Assembly: GCA_013399855.1 (NCBI GenBank)
Contig: VXAY01007011.1
Coordinates: 1,530,716-1,594,715 of the forward strand
Direction: 5' to 3'
Length of the DNA stretch: 64,000 bases
Source: Oxyruncus cristatus
Taxonomy: Eukaryota > Chordata > Aves > Passeriformes > Cotingidae
Numbering within the stretch: position 1 is the first letter of the stretch; each line of letters opens with the position of its first letter. A program made the translations under genes and the position numbers. Of the stretch, positions 24,750-37,240 are shown piece by piece. Under the pieces are notes generated by a model. The model was given only the letters and a program-made list of their open reading frames with translations, ran no database searches and was not told the DNA's origin.

Positions 24750-27700
24750 TTATCTGGAGTGCCTGCATAGATGTTTGATGCCAAGGAGCAAGGCGGTACA
24801 CCTTGGCTTGCCCATGCATATGTCATATGGTGCCACTGTCAATGTCCTGCACTAGAGGACCTCAGGCCAGTCGCAGATGTGGGAGGGCACATGTGGTGCC
24901 TGGGGCGGCTGCGCTGGCAGAATCGTGAGTGCAGTGGGGGCTGCTGTTGTAGAGGGGATGGAGGAGAGGCGGTGGGAACTGCCCTTCCAGGAATTGGTCC
25001 CAGCTGCTCTTCTCTCCCTCCCACCGGGCCTGTGCGAGCCCAGCAGTAGCTGAGCCTCTTCCCTCCATCTCTTCCATCGCATGCCAAGGACTGCTAGTGC
25101 TGGCTCCTTGTTCATTTTAGTTTCTGCCTGTGTTGTTGAGAGGCTTCCACTGGCAGTTTCCCCTAAAATACATTTTGATTTGTTGTTTTCCTTCTCTTTT
25201 TCTTTTGAGTAGCAAAGCCTTTAAAACAAGGAGAAGAGTTTGCTGTGATAGCATTTACTGCCTTACTTTGCTACAGGTCACAGTGTACCTACACAAACCA
25301 ATGGAAAATACCTGCTGACGTTAGTGGCAGTGACTCCTTCCTTTATTAAACTGATTTCCAATAAGTAGAACACTGCTATTTGAGCTGCAGCTACTTCACT
25401 GCAAAGCCCTGACTTCCCTTCTAATAAACACAGTGCAGTTAGTCAAACAGCACTGCTAGCTGGGCATGATGGTGTTGCAAGTAGGCTCATTATGCATTTA
25501 AAACAAACTCTTTCAGAGGAAAAGCAGGAAGGGCATCAGTATCTTGGGTCTTCAGGTGCCAAAAGTCCATGTCCTTGAGCACTCTTTGCGTGGGAAATGG
25601 GGCAAGTTGTGCTGTACGAGCCCTTACTCATTAATTATTCTTCGGTTATGTCTCTCTTTGGAGAGAGCACATTTTTTTGCATTCCTTTCTTGACATGAAC
25701 ATCAGGAGCTGTCAGACTGTGAGAAAGGCTTTAACACATTTAACACATTTTCCTTTTTCTGGAAACATTCCCGACTGAAGTCTGTGCAGTGGCTCTTTTT
25801 TCATACAGCTCCATCTCAGAGCCCAGAATCATCCAACAGCCCAGGGGGACAGGTGGAACTCAAATACTGAACAAGTGCCTATTACTCACTGCTCTGTTTT
25901 CTTTGATGCCATAATTTGCTAGGTGTTACAAATGAAAAATACTATCACACACCCCACTCCCCAAGTGCTACAAACTCCAGCAACCTGCATGAAAAAGGGG
26001 CTGTTGAGCATGAATTTCACATGGAGGGCGATAGCCTTTGTGATTTGGTTGCCACACCTGTGAACCATCCAGTCCTGACAGTTCCCAGCCTAAATGTTTA
26101 TTTTTTTTCCTCTCCCCTATAGAAGTTCACAAACAACCAGACTGGGCTACAGCAGGTGATTGTAGTAAGTGAACCATAAATCATTTCCAGAAAATAAATG
26201 AATTTATTATCCTGCAGATTCAACTATCTAGAAACTAGTTCTCTCCAGCCCTCAAACCAATTCCTGGTTGCAGCAGCATGCAGAATACAATCTAATCAAC
26301 TACTGCAGTTCCAGACATGGAGTGAAGAGTTGGCCTGTGAGAAAAAGTCACTGAAGTGTCTGCTTTCTGAACCTACTGAGCAACTATCAGTAGCATTTGG
26401 AAAAGATAATGCGGATAATCACATGCTTACTTTCTAGTTGTTAACCAACAGGCCAATCAGAAATACTTTGGATTTATGTTGGAAAACTATCAAGAAGTGA
26501 CAAACTTTAGGAAGTAAGTAGAGCAAACCTTTTGCTTTAAAGCACACAGCTTAAATAGCAAAGTGAGACCCTGAAGAAACGTATTCCTTGGGATGTTGTC
26601 TAGAGGACAATTTCTGACAGTTGTTTATTTTTGTACCAGGCATCTTCTGTACCCTGAGGCTGAGTAGGCCGAGTTTGCATATTTCTCATTGGGTTCTAAC
26701 TTCATTGACCACTCCTGGCAGTGAAGACATTAAAGAAGGTGCATCCTCCTCTAATATTTATGAGGACATGATTCCTACCCCCACAGATTTTTTACTGAAT
26801 TTTCCACTGATGTCACGTTGGAGAGGTCAGTGGACCCAGACCAACTCTCACCATGACTACAGATGCAATTGCAGGAGGTGAGAGGAGCAGTGTACTGAAG
26901 ACAACACTCAACAGGCTTTCAGGAGAGTGAAGCAAGTCTGATCTGCAGCTCTTACTGTGACATTTGGGAAAGTCATTTAATTAACAACTGTCTTGATTTT
27001 CAACCTGATAATGAAGCTAGCACTGCATTTCCTTGTGGAGGGAAATGTGTTTGGGGGATTCTTTGAACTGATAGAACAAGGAGTGCAGAAGCTTGGGCTC
27101 TGTGTGGTCTTTTCTGTGTCGCCCTGGCTCCTTCCCTTGCCCAGGCAGCCAGGTCTGAGCAGGGAGGCACAGCATGTACTGAACTCTCCTGCAGAGATGC
27201 TGGATCTCATCCCAAAACTGGAGATCTGATTCCTGTCATCATGCAACCACACTTATTTGCCTTTTATTCTTGCCATGCCAAGCTGAGAAAGCTCAGAGAA
27301 GTATCTGCAGAAATGCAGGGGGGGTGAATCATGCAGAGTCTGGTGGCTGACAGCAGAGACCCTTATGTGGAAGGCTGCGATTAAAGGAGATGGGTGGGTT
27401 TCTTGCTGGCCACAGGACTGGAGTGGGCAGGTGTCAGTGAGATAAGTGAAGGTTATTGCAAAACACAATCTCTGAAGGTGAAGTCATTGAGGTTGCTGGT
27501 AACACTACGGAGTTTTATGGGTCAGCTTGAAGCTTCAATTTCCTTTCCATACCCTCCTACTACTTCTTGACAGCCATGCTACTCCTCCCCTTCACTTTTT
27601 CCCTTCATTCACTTTTACTCTCTTCCATTTTTCACCCTTTGTGTGCTTATACCAGGTAAATGCTTTAGCTCCCTTGTTTAACCAGCTGACGATAGTACTG

Positions 27701-30700
27701 TGAGTTTTCTTTCATAGGCAGACTGATGGGAAGTTAATGAATAAAGAAGTAATACTATCATAGCACCAGCTGTGTGGAAGCCTAGTGGGCAGGGTGTTGC
27801 TTTTTAGGGGAAGAGTGGGCATCCACCCCCTGCTCTGATTCAGATTACCATCAGCATGACATTTCACATCTCTGCACCACAAGCCCCCATCTGTAACACA
27901 GGGTTAAAAATGCTACCTTTCCTCACAGGAATATGGTGACAAAGTCAGTAGTTAAGAACTCAACACAGTGATGGGGCTGATTCATTCGGAGGTAGGCATA
28001 AGACAATCAGGAACTGCAGAGGTGTGGAGCAAATCCAAAAGATGAGGTTTTTCAGGGTAAGACTTATCCCTTTATTAACTCTTAGCATAACAGGCTCTGA
28101 TCTATGCAGGATCCCTCTTTTTCATAATAAAATTAATAAGTGAAAGTACTTCATATTAATTGGGAGCAATTTCCTTGGGAAAGAGTTCTGTGAAAACAGA
28201 CCTATTTATAAACACATAATAATGTACCCAGCTTCTCGTGCCGGTTGGTTCAAAACAATTCATAGAAATTGTTCCGATGAGAAACTCAGAGGCTGGCTGA
28301 CATTATTATAGGAGGTGTCTGCTTTCTTTGAAAATGTAGCATTTGTGTTGAAAAAAGCAACACTAAAAATATCGCCCAACTAAAAAGGTTCTCTCTGGGA
28401 AAAATATGTCATCATTGTTAGTAGAGACCTTAAAACTTTCATTCTACCTATTCTCTAACTTTCATGTGAGCTCTAAAATCTTGGCCTGTGTGATTACCCT
28501 TTGTGCTTTTGATAAATTACAGTCTTATGAAAGCTGCAATCTGAATGTATTCAATGAACACCAAAAACATGGTTTTGACACTGCGAAAGTTAAGCATGTT
28601 TTGAAACATTATCTACCTGACACTAGTTGATGTCACCACACACAAAACTGTAACTCCAAGACCAGTCATTGTGAGCTATGATTAGATAAGCTCAATGGGG
28701 TGAAGTGGGAACTGAGGCATCTCCCATACAGGGATCAGCCTGCAGAGCCCACACTGCTGCATGACAAGAGGTGTCCAGGTTGCAGTGGATCAGCCCATCA
28801 AGGCATACATGCAGCTTTAAAATGACTGGAGGGACTTCAGGTGTTACTGCCTTGTTCCTAATTGTCACCATTCCCTGTCTGGAAGTTACAGGCAGCAGCA
28901 AAAGCTGTTGGATGGTAACTCACAGGTCTGGTACCAATTCTGCTACTTCTGTATTATGATGCTGCATGATGGGATTCAAAGTAATCTGGAGATTTCCCAC
29001 TGGAGAAAACCTCGGAGTATTCACTTGCTCTATGTCACCTGCAGACCGGTGGGATCAGAATGCTCGCCATGTGGCCAGTGACAAGCAGCATCCAGCTGTT
29101 GGGAAGCAACTGCTGCCCTCATAGATGCTGAACTGAATGGTTATTCCACACAGGGCAGAGTCTGTGCTTCCACCAACACATCTTGTTTAAAATAGTAAAA
29201 CTTTTATTATGTGTCCAAGCATCAGTTGTAACCAGCTTATCTCTAAACAGCTAATAATTTCACTGTACTTGTAAATGAAACTCTGAGGCAAGCCAGAAAA
29301 GGTTTTCATGACCTTTCTGCATATACAGAGCTATTCCCATGTATGTGCCACAAGAAGTGTGCAATGGCACATGCGATGTTTCTTCTGGACACACCGGAGT
29401 TCATCAGCACTGCAGACATCTGGGCAAACTTTATTTAGCAATGGCCAGTGGTGCTCATGGGATGCTTTTAAAATACAGGATTCTGCATTTTTAAAAAAAT
29501 GTTGCACCTAGAGATGACCTCAAAGGATGGGGGCTGCAGTGCTGTGGCCCTTTTAAAAGACAGGTCTGAGAAGAGATCGCCTCAAACCGAGAGATTCACT
29601 GATGAAAATCAGAAGCATTGCATTGCGGACTAATTAGCACACATGACAGCTAACATCCTGTCTGCTGGTGGAAAGGAAACATGCTGTGGGCGTCCCAAGG
29701 CTGACATTCATGCCTGCCATTTCCCCCATGTTGCTGTTGCAGGGTGGGCAGCACAACTGACAGTGTGCTGGCTTGCAGACCATTGGCACCCTGAGCCTGG
29801 GAGAGCCAGCAGGCAGGCAGACACATGGCTGGAACAGGGGTCTAGGGAGAGCAGCATTGTTCTGATAGGGATGCAGTCTGACTGGGGGAGGGCCCCGTTC
29901 TGATGCCTCCCCCTAGTAAATTACCATCCCTTCTGCCTCAGCAGTTTTCTGCATGGTATTTGGGGCTGCATTTGGAATTCTTGCAAAGGCACATATGGCC
30001 CATTAACATTCAGGAGGTCCTGTGCTCCTGAACTTGCCAAGAGTACTGGTAGCCCTGGTCATTGCTCATGATGCCTTCAGAGCCTCTAGCCAGGACCTCC
30101 CCATGTTCGGCAGCATGAGGCAGCCCACAGAGGTCTCCTGCCAGCAGATCAATCAGCCCTGTGCTCACCAGGGCACCTGCTCTGGTAGCAAACAAGATGC
30201 TGTCAGGGACTTTCCCCATCACTGGCACAGGATTATTCTTCTCAGAAGTTGTCCAAGTGTTCCCAACACAGCTCTGTCCAGGACAGCTAGCCCTCGTGAG
30301 CAGCTCCTCGACACCACCTGGAAACTGGCACAAGCTGGCTGTCCCCAGCAGACAGCTTGGATGAGGTCTCCTTGCTTGGCAGCAAAGATGTGGACTGCCT
30401 GTGCCTCAGGTCATCTCAGAGCCAGCCCGTGCAATGTGCCAGCATTGCCATGGCCAGTGTTTGGTGTCTCCCCAGTCACCGGGTGAGGACACTACGAAGG
30501 ACCACTCGCTGCTCTGAGTCCAGGGTGTGGGCAGGGCCCAGCCATGCCAGCAAGTGCAGCCCAGGTCTCTTTAGCTTCCTTCTCCACTCAGCAAACACAC
30601 TTTTCCCTCATTCATTTCATAGACCTGGGTGTGAGATTCCCTGGTGCTGTGAAAGCGTTCCAGAGGCTATGTCCACCATAACAACAGTGTCTACTTGCTC

Positions 30701-31470
30701 TATCTGGGGCTGCCCTGTGCAGCACCTCAGCCCTTGAGCAGGTCTCATAGGATGCTCCTTGAGTAGCCCTGGCACATGGCTGTTTTTGGGGCACATGGAA
30801 CAACTCCACCTTCCTCACAGATCCTGAAGGCTTTCACCTTGGCTGCCTGCAGTGTTCTCCCCTATAGGGGTGGAAAGTTTCTTACCAAGCATACAGGTAA
30901 AGCTGTTTGCTCTCGGAAGACATAGCACAGGACCTTTATATGTTTCCTCTGTGCGCAAAGGACCAGCAGCAGACACTTTCCATGGCAGCCAGGAGCCCTG
31001 CTCTGCCCTGCCCTGCTGGCTGTCCTCGATACAGCTCCCATCACCTTGGCTGGTCCATGGAGAGAAAGAAAATCAGAGGAAAGTGCTGAACACTGGGCAG
31101 AAGACCTTTGGTAATGAAACCAAGCCGAAAGAGTAGGAACAAGGGAAAAAATGTCTCCCCTCCTCAGCCTGACAGGAGATCCCCAGCCCTGTACTCAGGA
31201 TGGGTTGTTACTGTGACTGGGAGAGCACACAGAAACTGCCTATCCAGCCCAGGGAGAAGCATTTCAAAACTGCAAATTGCGCCTGGAAAGAGCAAGAAAT
31301 TGCACCAGCAAGAAGCAGGAAAAAAGCATACATCTCTCTTGTGGCACTGTTTGAGGAGTTTCCTATGATTCCACTCAGTTCAGGTGGATAAATGCGATTT
31401 CCAGCTGTAGGAATCTGAGGCAAAGATGAGACAGATAATTAATCTTTCTCACTAGTTGAGGGTGCCTGTA
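24750..31470. other. Non-coding stretch without recognisable gene
   Basis: No supported exon, RNA or mobile element. The region from 29.6 to 31.1 kb is more GC-rich and carries overlapping open frames on both strands (for example a forward frame 30022-30486 and a reverse frame 30010-30333). None resembles a family I know, and no convincing splice pairing was found. Confidence 0.4.
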
Positions 31471-31474
31471 TCTC

Positions 31475-31872
31475 AAGCCTGGCTGTGCAGACCGTTGTGC
31501 AGACAGCAGCTGTGTGCCAAACCCCTGCCCTGGGGAGCAGCAGCCCCTCTGGAGGCCCAGATCCACACCCAACCACCCACCTTCATTTCTGTGTCTTCTT
31601 AGCTCTGGAGTGAAGGATCAAGTAGTCACAAACACAGAAGACTCTTTCTGTAAGGCATCTTGAGAGCCTGAATGACTTTTGCCCTTGGGACTTTGTGATG
31701 GCAGCCCATAGGCTTTTTGGAGAGGATGTACCTGTCCATCTCCCTATTCCTGTTCCCCTCTTTCATCTAGCCCTGGCTTGCACAGCCCTGCTTTAGCTAT
31801 GTGTCTCCAAGTCCTTTGTAACCTTCCCAGGGAGACTCTTTTCCCACCCCTTGCACTCCAATGTGTCCAGGG
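31475..31872 (+). repeat. Repeat block, copy B (pairs with 9353-9760)
   Basis: This is the reverse complement counterpart of copy A. Shared anchors read here include TGGCAGCCCATAGGCTTTTT, TTCATCTAGCCCTGGCTTG and GAGACTCTTTTCCC. It ends about 60 bases before the truncated RhoGAP exon, so block and exon lie in the same relative order and orientation as at the 8-9.8 kb locus, although the distance to an exon is shorter. Confidence 0.75.
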
Positions 31873-31935
31873 CAGACCCTCCTGATGCCTGGGCTCCAGG
31901 ATCCTCACCAGCCCTGTGTGAGTCCCAGGGCCAAC

Positions 31936-32325
31936 TGGAAAAGCAAACCTGTGGCAGTGTGCACCTGCTGGCAATGGTCGTGAAGGTGAGCTCTGCCCTG
32001 CAGCCATGGGTGGACACTGCTTATCTGCACAGACCCACTCCAGTGCCCAGAGCTGAGCTAGGTGGGACTCCAAGCTAAAGCCAGAGCAAAGCCCAATTAA
32101 ATGTTTCAGGCTTAGGAAAATTTGGCATTTTCCTTTTCCATCTTACTTTTAGTCCCACGTGGTTTCCTGCATGCCCAGAGGAAACTCACTTTGTCCTCCT
32201 CAGCATCCTCCCAGGGGTAATAGTGAGATTTATGGGTGAACAAAAAGCAGATGAGAGCTGGGTTCTGTTGTTACCCCAGTGCAAGTGCACTTGGCACATC
32301 CTTGTGCAGCCCACTTGTGACAGTG
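31936..32325 (+). pseudogene. Truncated duplicate of RhoGAP arginine-finger exon tail and following intron
   Basis: The sequence aligns with 63470-63888 of the right-edge gene. The first 50 bases correspond to the 3' end of the exon coding NVDLKSKSVHLLAVVLK: here SVHLLAMVVK, then a retained donor AAG|GTGAG at 31985. A net insertion of about 9 bases precedes it. The intron that follows is also conserved, including CCTGCATGCCC and GAGATTTATGGGTGAACAAA. The upstream two thirds of the exon, including the GIFR arginine finger, is absent and replaced by unrelated sequence. The next exon (DFLRNIP) is not seen after 32325. As it stands it cannot encode a GAP; a chimeric transcript is possible but unsupported. 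Confidence 0.8.
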
Positions 32326-32329
32326 GTGA

Positions 32330-35300
32330 GAGGCACCTTTGAGATCAGGGAAGATAAGCCATAGAGGGCTGTGGGGCCATCCCAGTGATAAGCCCCAAGG
32401 CTGAGTTGAGCCAAGTAATGCTCATCCTCCACTTGCTAAGGCCTGCCTGAAGCTGTGCCCATTCCCTGACAGGAATTCTTCAGTGCTGACTGAAGCTAAG
32501 AGAGCTGGGCAAGTCTCATCTCATCAGGGTGAGATGGCTCCAGGTTTGTTTGGAGATCAGCTTCAAATCGAGCCATGGTGTCAGCCTGGATGGGCTATTT
32601 CAGCCACCAGCATGAATGGAGCCAGAGGGTTTTCTCCCACCCGCTGCCCGTGCTCTCACATTTGGCAGGGCTTTTAAGTCCAGTCATGCAGTTATCCAGT
32701 GCCTCTACTTTGAGGCAATCTCCTGCTAGCCAGGCACAGGAGTACTTAGCTCCCAGGTTTAGCCGAGCACGGGTGCCTGCAGCCTAGGTCAAAATGGGTA
32801 AACACGCTCAGACAGCTCTTACCACATGACACCTGCTACTCCTACTTTTTCTCCCCTCCACACATCACCTCCCACAAACAGCACCCTCTACTTCAGTCTC
32901 CACAAAATTGGTTAATAGTTAAATGTCAGCAAAGCAGCAAAACCTTTACAGTTCTCAGCAGCCCTGGAGCTCCCTGTTACCACGCAGCTGGCACAGCAAG
33001 GGCTTGGGAGGAAGCAGCACGTTTGTGGCTGTGCTCCTCTCGTTGCAGAAGAGAAGGGCATTATTAGAGCATCACTCATATTTCTCATTCCACATGTGAC
33101 CTGCGACCTGCTCTGCACAGAAAAAGTGAGCTATGCAGGGAACAACCAGATGAAGCTGCAGCTGGCTGACATAGAAGAATCTTCATACTCCTTGAAGGCA
33201 TGGTTCACAGTGTATCGCTCTGACTCTGCTCTCTTTGAGGTCCTTGAAGATTTGAGTGTTCCCTGACATGGGAATCAGGTGTAAATGAGATAGAAAATAC
33301 CTCCGCACTTCTTAATCCTCCGTGAGAGAGGGCAAACTGGAAGTCGCAGGATCCCGAGTTAGTCTCAGCCCAGTTCACTGAAGGATTTGTGGCCATGGAC
33401 CAATCCACAGCTTGCCAGAAGCAAATGCCCTTCAAGGCAAGTGCAAGTGCCTGTAGGCCACCCAAGCCAATGGAGGACCCTGGTGTACTGCTGATAGGCC
33501 TGTGTACTTGGGTTTTATATGGAAACAAAACCCAGCTCCTGGACCTGTCACAGTCCCAAACACTAACCTCTTCTCCTCTTGTCCCAGGCAGCAATCACAT
33601 CCTTTTGTCCCCTACTGGGAAGCTAAGTGGCAGGACCCTAGCCTCTGATTAGATCTTTTAAAACTCAGGCATAGAAGAAACTGGGGCTGAGTTGCAGTCA
33701 CAGTGGTTCCCTACTCCACATGTATTGCTGGATAAATGAGAAGAGACCTGGGTGTGGAAAGTAGCCCTATAAAGGTACAACATGAGGCAATGCTGCTGTT
33801 TTTGGCATATGAAAGAATTAGCAGTTGCTGAGACTTTGAGCATCCAGTGAAAAGCAAGGGACTTGAGGAGCTCTCACTGGAGGATAAAGTCTGTCTTTGG
33901 TGCTTCCTGTGCATCATCCACCCATCAGTGGATGGACTATTTAATTTTAAATCATTTATAGCCAAAAAAGCAAAATGCCATTTATTTGAATGTCAAAATG
34001 AATGTCCCACTGAGTTGCTCACCTCTGGGCAGGAGGATGGATTTTAGCCCAACTCATTATATCTCTTTCTTACCGAACAATAATCCAGAAAAGATAATAT
34101 GCATATTGTCAGCTATTGTTTTTCTAAGCCTCTTGTATTTAGTCTGACCCCACAAAACTCATCCAGGAAGATGCCTTATCCCTGACCTCACTGCATATCA
34201 ACTGCATGCAAGCCCTTCTTAGAAATGCTCTGGATCAAAAAGACTCATCTCCACAGAGAGTCAATCTCTACATGGTATATCCATACACAGGAGTTTTATC
34301 AACATTATTCTGACTGGGTATGAATTTGGGTTCCCGCAAAACTGCAGGTGTGAAGCTGCTGTAGGACCTGCTGTCACCAGAGTCATGGGACAGCTGTCCC
34401 CACCTCTCCGGCAGCCAAAGATGTTGGCTGCACAGCGGTCCACAGCATCTATGGACAGACCTGTCCACTGGTGTCTGCATGGCCCATGGCATCCAGCCTC
34501 AGCTTTTCTAGTGCTTTCACCCTGTGTGTGTCGCTAGTCCATATCTTGCTTTAATTCAGAGAGATGATGGAAACTGGAACAGGTAGCTTGTTTTAAATCG
34601 TCTTTCAGACGCTTATTAGAAAGACAACCAGCTGTAAGGAGGCTTTTAGATACTGAGAACTGGATGTGACCTTTGGGTATATAAAAAGCAATTACCAGAA
34701 ATAGGGATATTAATTTTACTTTAGGAAAGTGTTTGAAACACTGGAACTGAAGGACTTTGGACGCGCTGGCGTCTGTATTTTTTTGAGGATTTGAAAACCT
34801 GATGAAACTCTAAAAAAGATCCCTCAAAAACTGCTGCAGGGTTTGAAAAAGCTCTTCAAAACGAGCTCTTCAGAACTAATCTGAAGGATGTCAGCCCAGA
34901 TAACTTACTACAAGGAAGATCAAATGACTCCAGGTATGTGTTCATTCATGTAGGGGAAAAATCTGCCAGAAGAGTCTCTTGAAAGGCGGAGAAATTGGCA
35001 TTAGGGGAAGTGGTAGCTGTACAAGCTGGGAAAAATAAAATGTGGAAATAACCAACCATTAATAGCCATTGTGAAAGTCTGAACTACGGTGGAAAAAAAA
35101 ATCAAGGTAAATGGTGGTCTCTGCTGAGACCATAAAGGAACAGCCTTTTGGGGTGCTGAGGGAAGGTGTATGTGTTAACCAAAAGCAGAAGTATTTTATT
35201 CAGCACACATTGCTGGCTGGGCTTGCTCCAAGACTAATCAGATCTAATTCCAGTGTGGACATGCAGCCAGATCAGATGATTTTGTGTACTCTTTCCTGGC

Positions 35301-37040
35301 TTTGTAGATGAACCTATGTGTTCATCTACCTGTTTTCCCACGGAAAAAAGACAAACATCTCTCTTCTACTTGACATTTCCTCATCCTTCAGTCCTCAACT
35401 AAGCATAGTTTCATCAACCCAGTCAAAGTGATGTTCACATACTCCTGCAAGGCCAAGGTCAGATCTTACTCTTGGCCCTTCTCCCAGATCAGAACGTGAC
35501 TCTGATGTGCCCCTTCCACAGCTTCATTGCAAAAATAAGGGACCGGTTGCAGGAGAGGAAAAGAATGAGCAAGCATCTAAAGGGTCCAAACACAGGTCCA
35601 GTCACATCTAGAAAGACAATTCTTCACTTCCTTGGGCAAGCAGGAATATTTAACTACAGCCAGCCACACTTTGCTCTTATCCACAGTTGTAAGGTTGGAC
35701 CCATGGTGGCCTTGGATCACAGCTTCCCAGAAACCCAGCACTGAACATTCGTCTCCCCTTGGCTAACGGTAGCCCTAGTTCTACCCAAATAAATGTTTAC
35801 ACTGATTATGTCTCACAAATATCTAGTAAAATGGATTTTCTTACTTCTTATGTTTCTATTTTTTCATATAATGTATCTAAAAATAATGCCCAAAACTCCC
35901 CCTGCCGTAAGTGTTTCTTGAAAAATAACAAAAAGCCCCAAGAAACTCTCTAGTCAGTTATAAACAGATGACGGGAAAATCCTACACTTGACTAACTGTA
36001 CTACTGTGGCCAGGCTTCGTCTTTGGGGATTTCTCAAAGTTCAACTTCTGCATTAGAGAGCTCAGAGCCAAACTGAAAGCAAAAGTCAGTCTCTGCTTGG
36101 AGCCATGCTGAGCAAACCACAGGTGAGCTGGGTAAATCTGCAAGTGTGCTTTTACTGATCCACACCAAACCAAACAAACAGATCTTTTAGGTGCTGGCCT
36201 GAAGAAGAAATTTGAAAGGAGCTTGATTTCTTAAGAACAGCTGCCCAAACTCTTATTTTTGGCAGGCTACTGGGAACTTTCTTGTTGAAAGTGGAAGAAA
36301 TGCAAGAAGTTATCTCACATTTCAAACAGTTGATTTTCAGCTGAGAAAACATTTTTTTTTTTTCAGTGAAAGCATTTTATAGTCAGTAAAACTTTTCATG
36401 ATGCAGAAGTCTTTTCCAAAACTGTTTCCATCTTCCCTTCATTTTGCAAAGAGACAAATCTAACCTATTTTTCCTCCGAAAATTTACCACTTCGACCCTG
36501 CTGGACACTCGCCACATTCAAGTGGCCACAGCTGCCCCATCAGCACCCTGCTCGTGAACCTGGACCCTGCAAATGGGCATGTCACTGCTCCCATCCTCAC
36601 CCCAAGGAAATCTGAAGGCATCCTAACTTCAGAGAGCCAGCTCATGGCAGAACTCTCCCAGGTATTATGCTTATGATATAAAAATATTTCCCAGAAAACT
36701 GGTGGAAGAACCCAAGAAAGCTGGTTCTTAATTTGAAAAGGATTACCAGATTCCTTCAAACTGGTAACCTTCTCCTCACACAGACTCCAGGAACCTGCTG
36801 TGTCCAGGTTATAACCTGCTCAGGCAGAAATCTGGTCCCTGTTCCGCCTGTGATGCCCTGATTTGATTGAGTCTCAGGCTCTGTGCTATAGTAAGCAAGG
36901 TTAATAATAATCATGCTGATGTCTAGATCCACAACATCAGAGGCAATAGAGCATGCCCGCCCTCAGACCAGAAATGCAGCCTTTCTATATATGTAACAGA
37001 CCGACACAGCAACTTCTCCTTATCAAAGCAGTCGACTGAC
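32330..37040. other. Non-coding stretch without recognisable gene
   Basis: No exon, RNA gene or clear transposon was identified. A reverse frame of 129 codons (33205-33594) has no family resemblance. A T15 tract sits at about 36350-36364. Confidence 0.45.
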
Positions 37041-37044
37041 TCTA

Positions 37045-37240
37045 GAGAATCAAAGAATCATTTAGTTTGGAAAATACCTCTGAGATCCTCGAGTTCAACT
37101 GTTAACCTGACACTGCCAAGTCCACCATTAAATCATGTCCCCAGGTGCCGCATTTACATGGATTTTAAATCCCTGCAGGGATGGTGACTCTACCACTTCC
37201 CTGGGCAGCCTGTTCCGATGCGTGACAACCCTTTCAGTGA
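37045..37240 (-). mobile_element. CR1 LINE 3' fragment
   Basis: The + strand shows AGAATCATTTAGTTTGGAAA followed by ACCTCTGAGATCCTCGAGTT, then CAGGGATGGTGACTC and CCACTTCCCTGGGCAGCCTG. This series is typical of the reverse complement of the terminal part of CR1 elements in birds, so the element is on the reverse strand. It is 5'-truncated and moderately diverged. Similarity stops near 37240. Confidence 0.9.

Noticed and set aside
30010..30486. Overlapping forward (154 codons) and reverse (107 codons) frames
   Set aside because: Both strands are open together, which is typical of GC-rich non-coding DNA. No motif was recognised in either.
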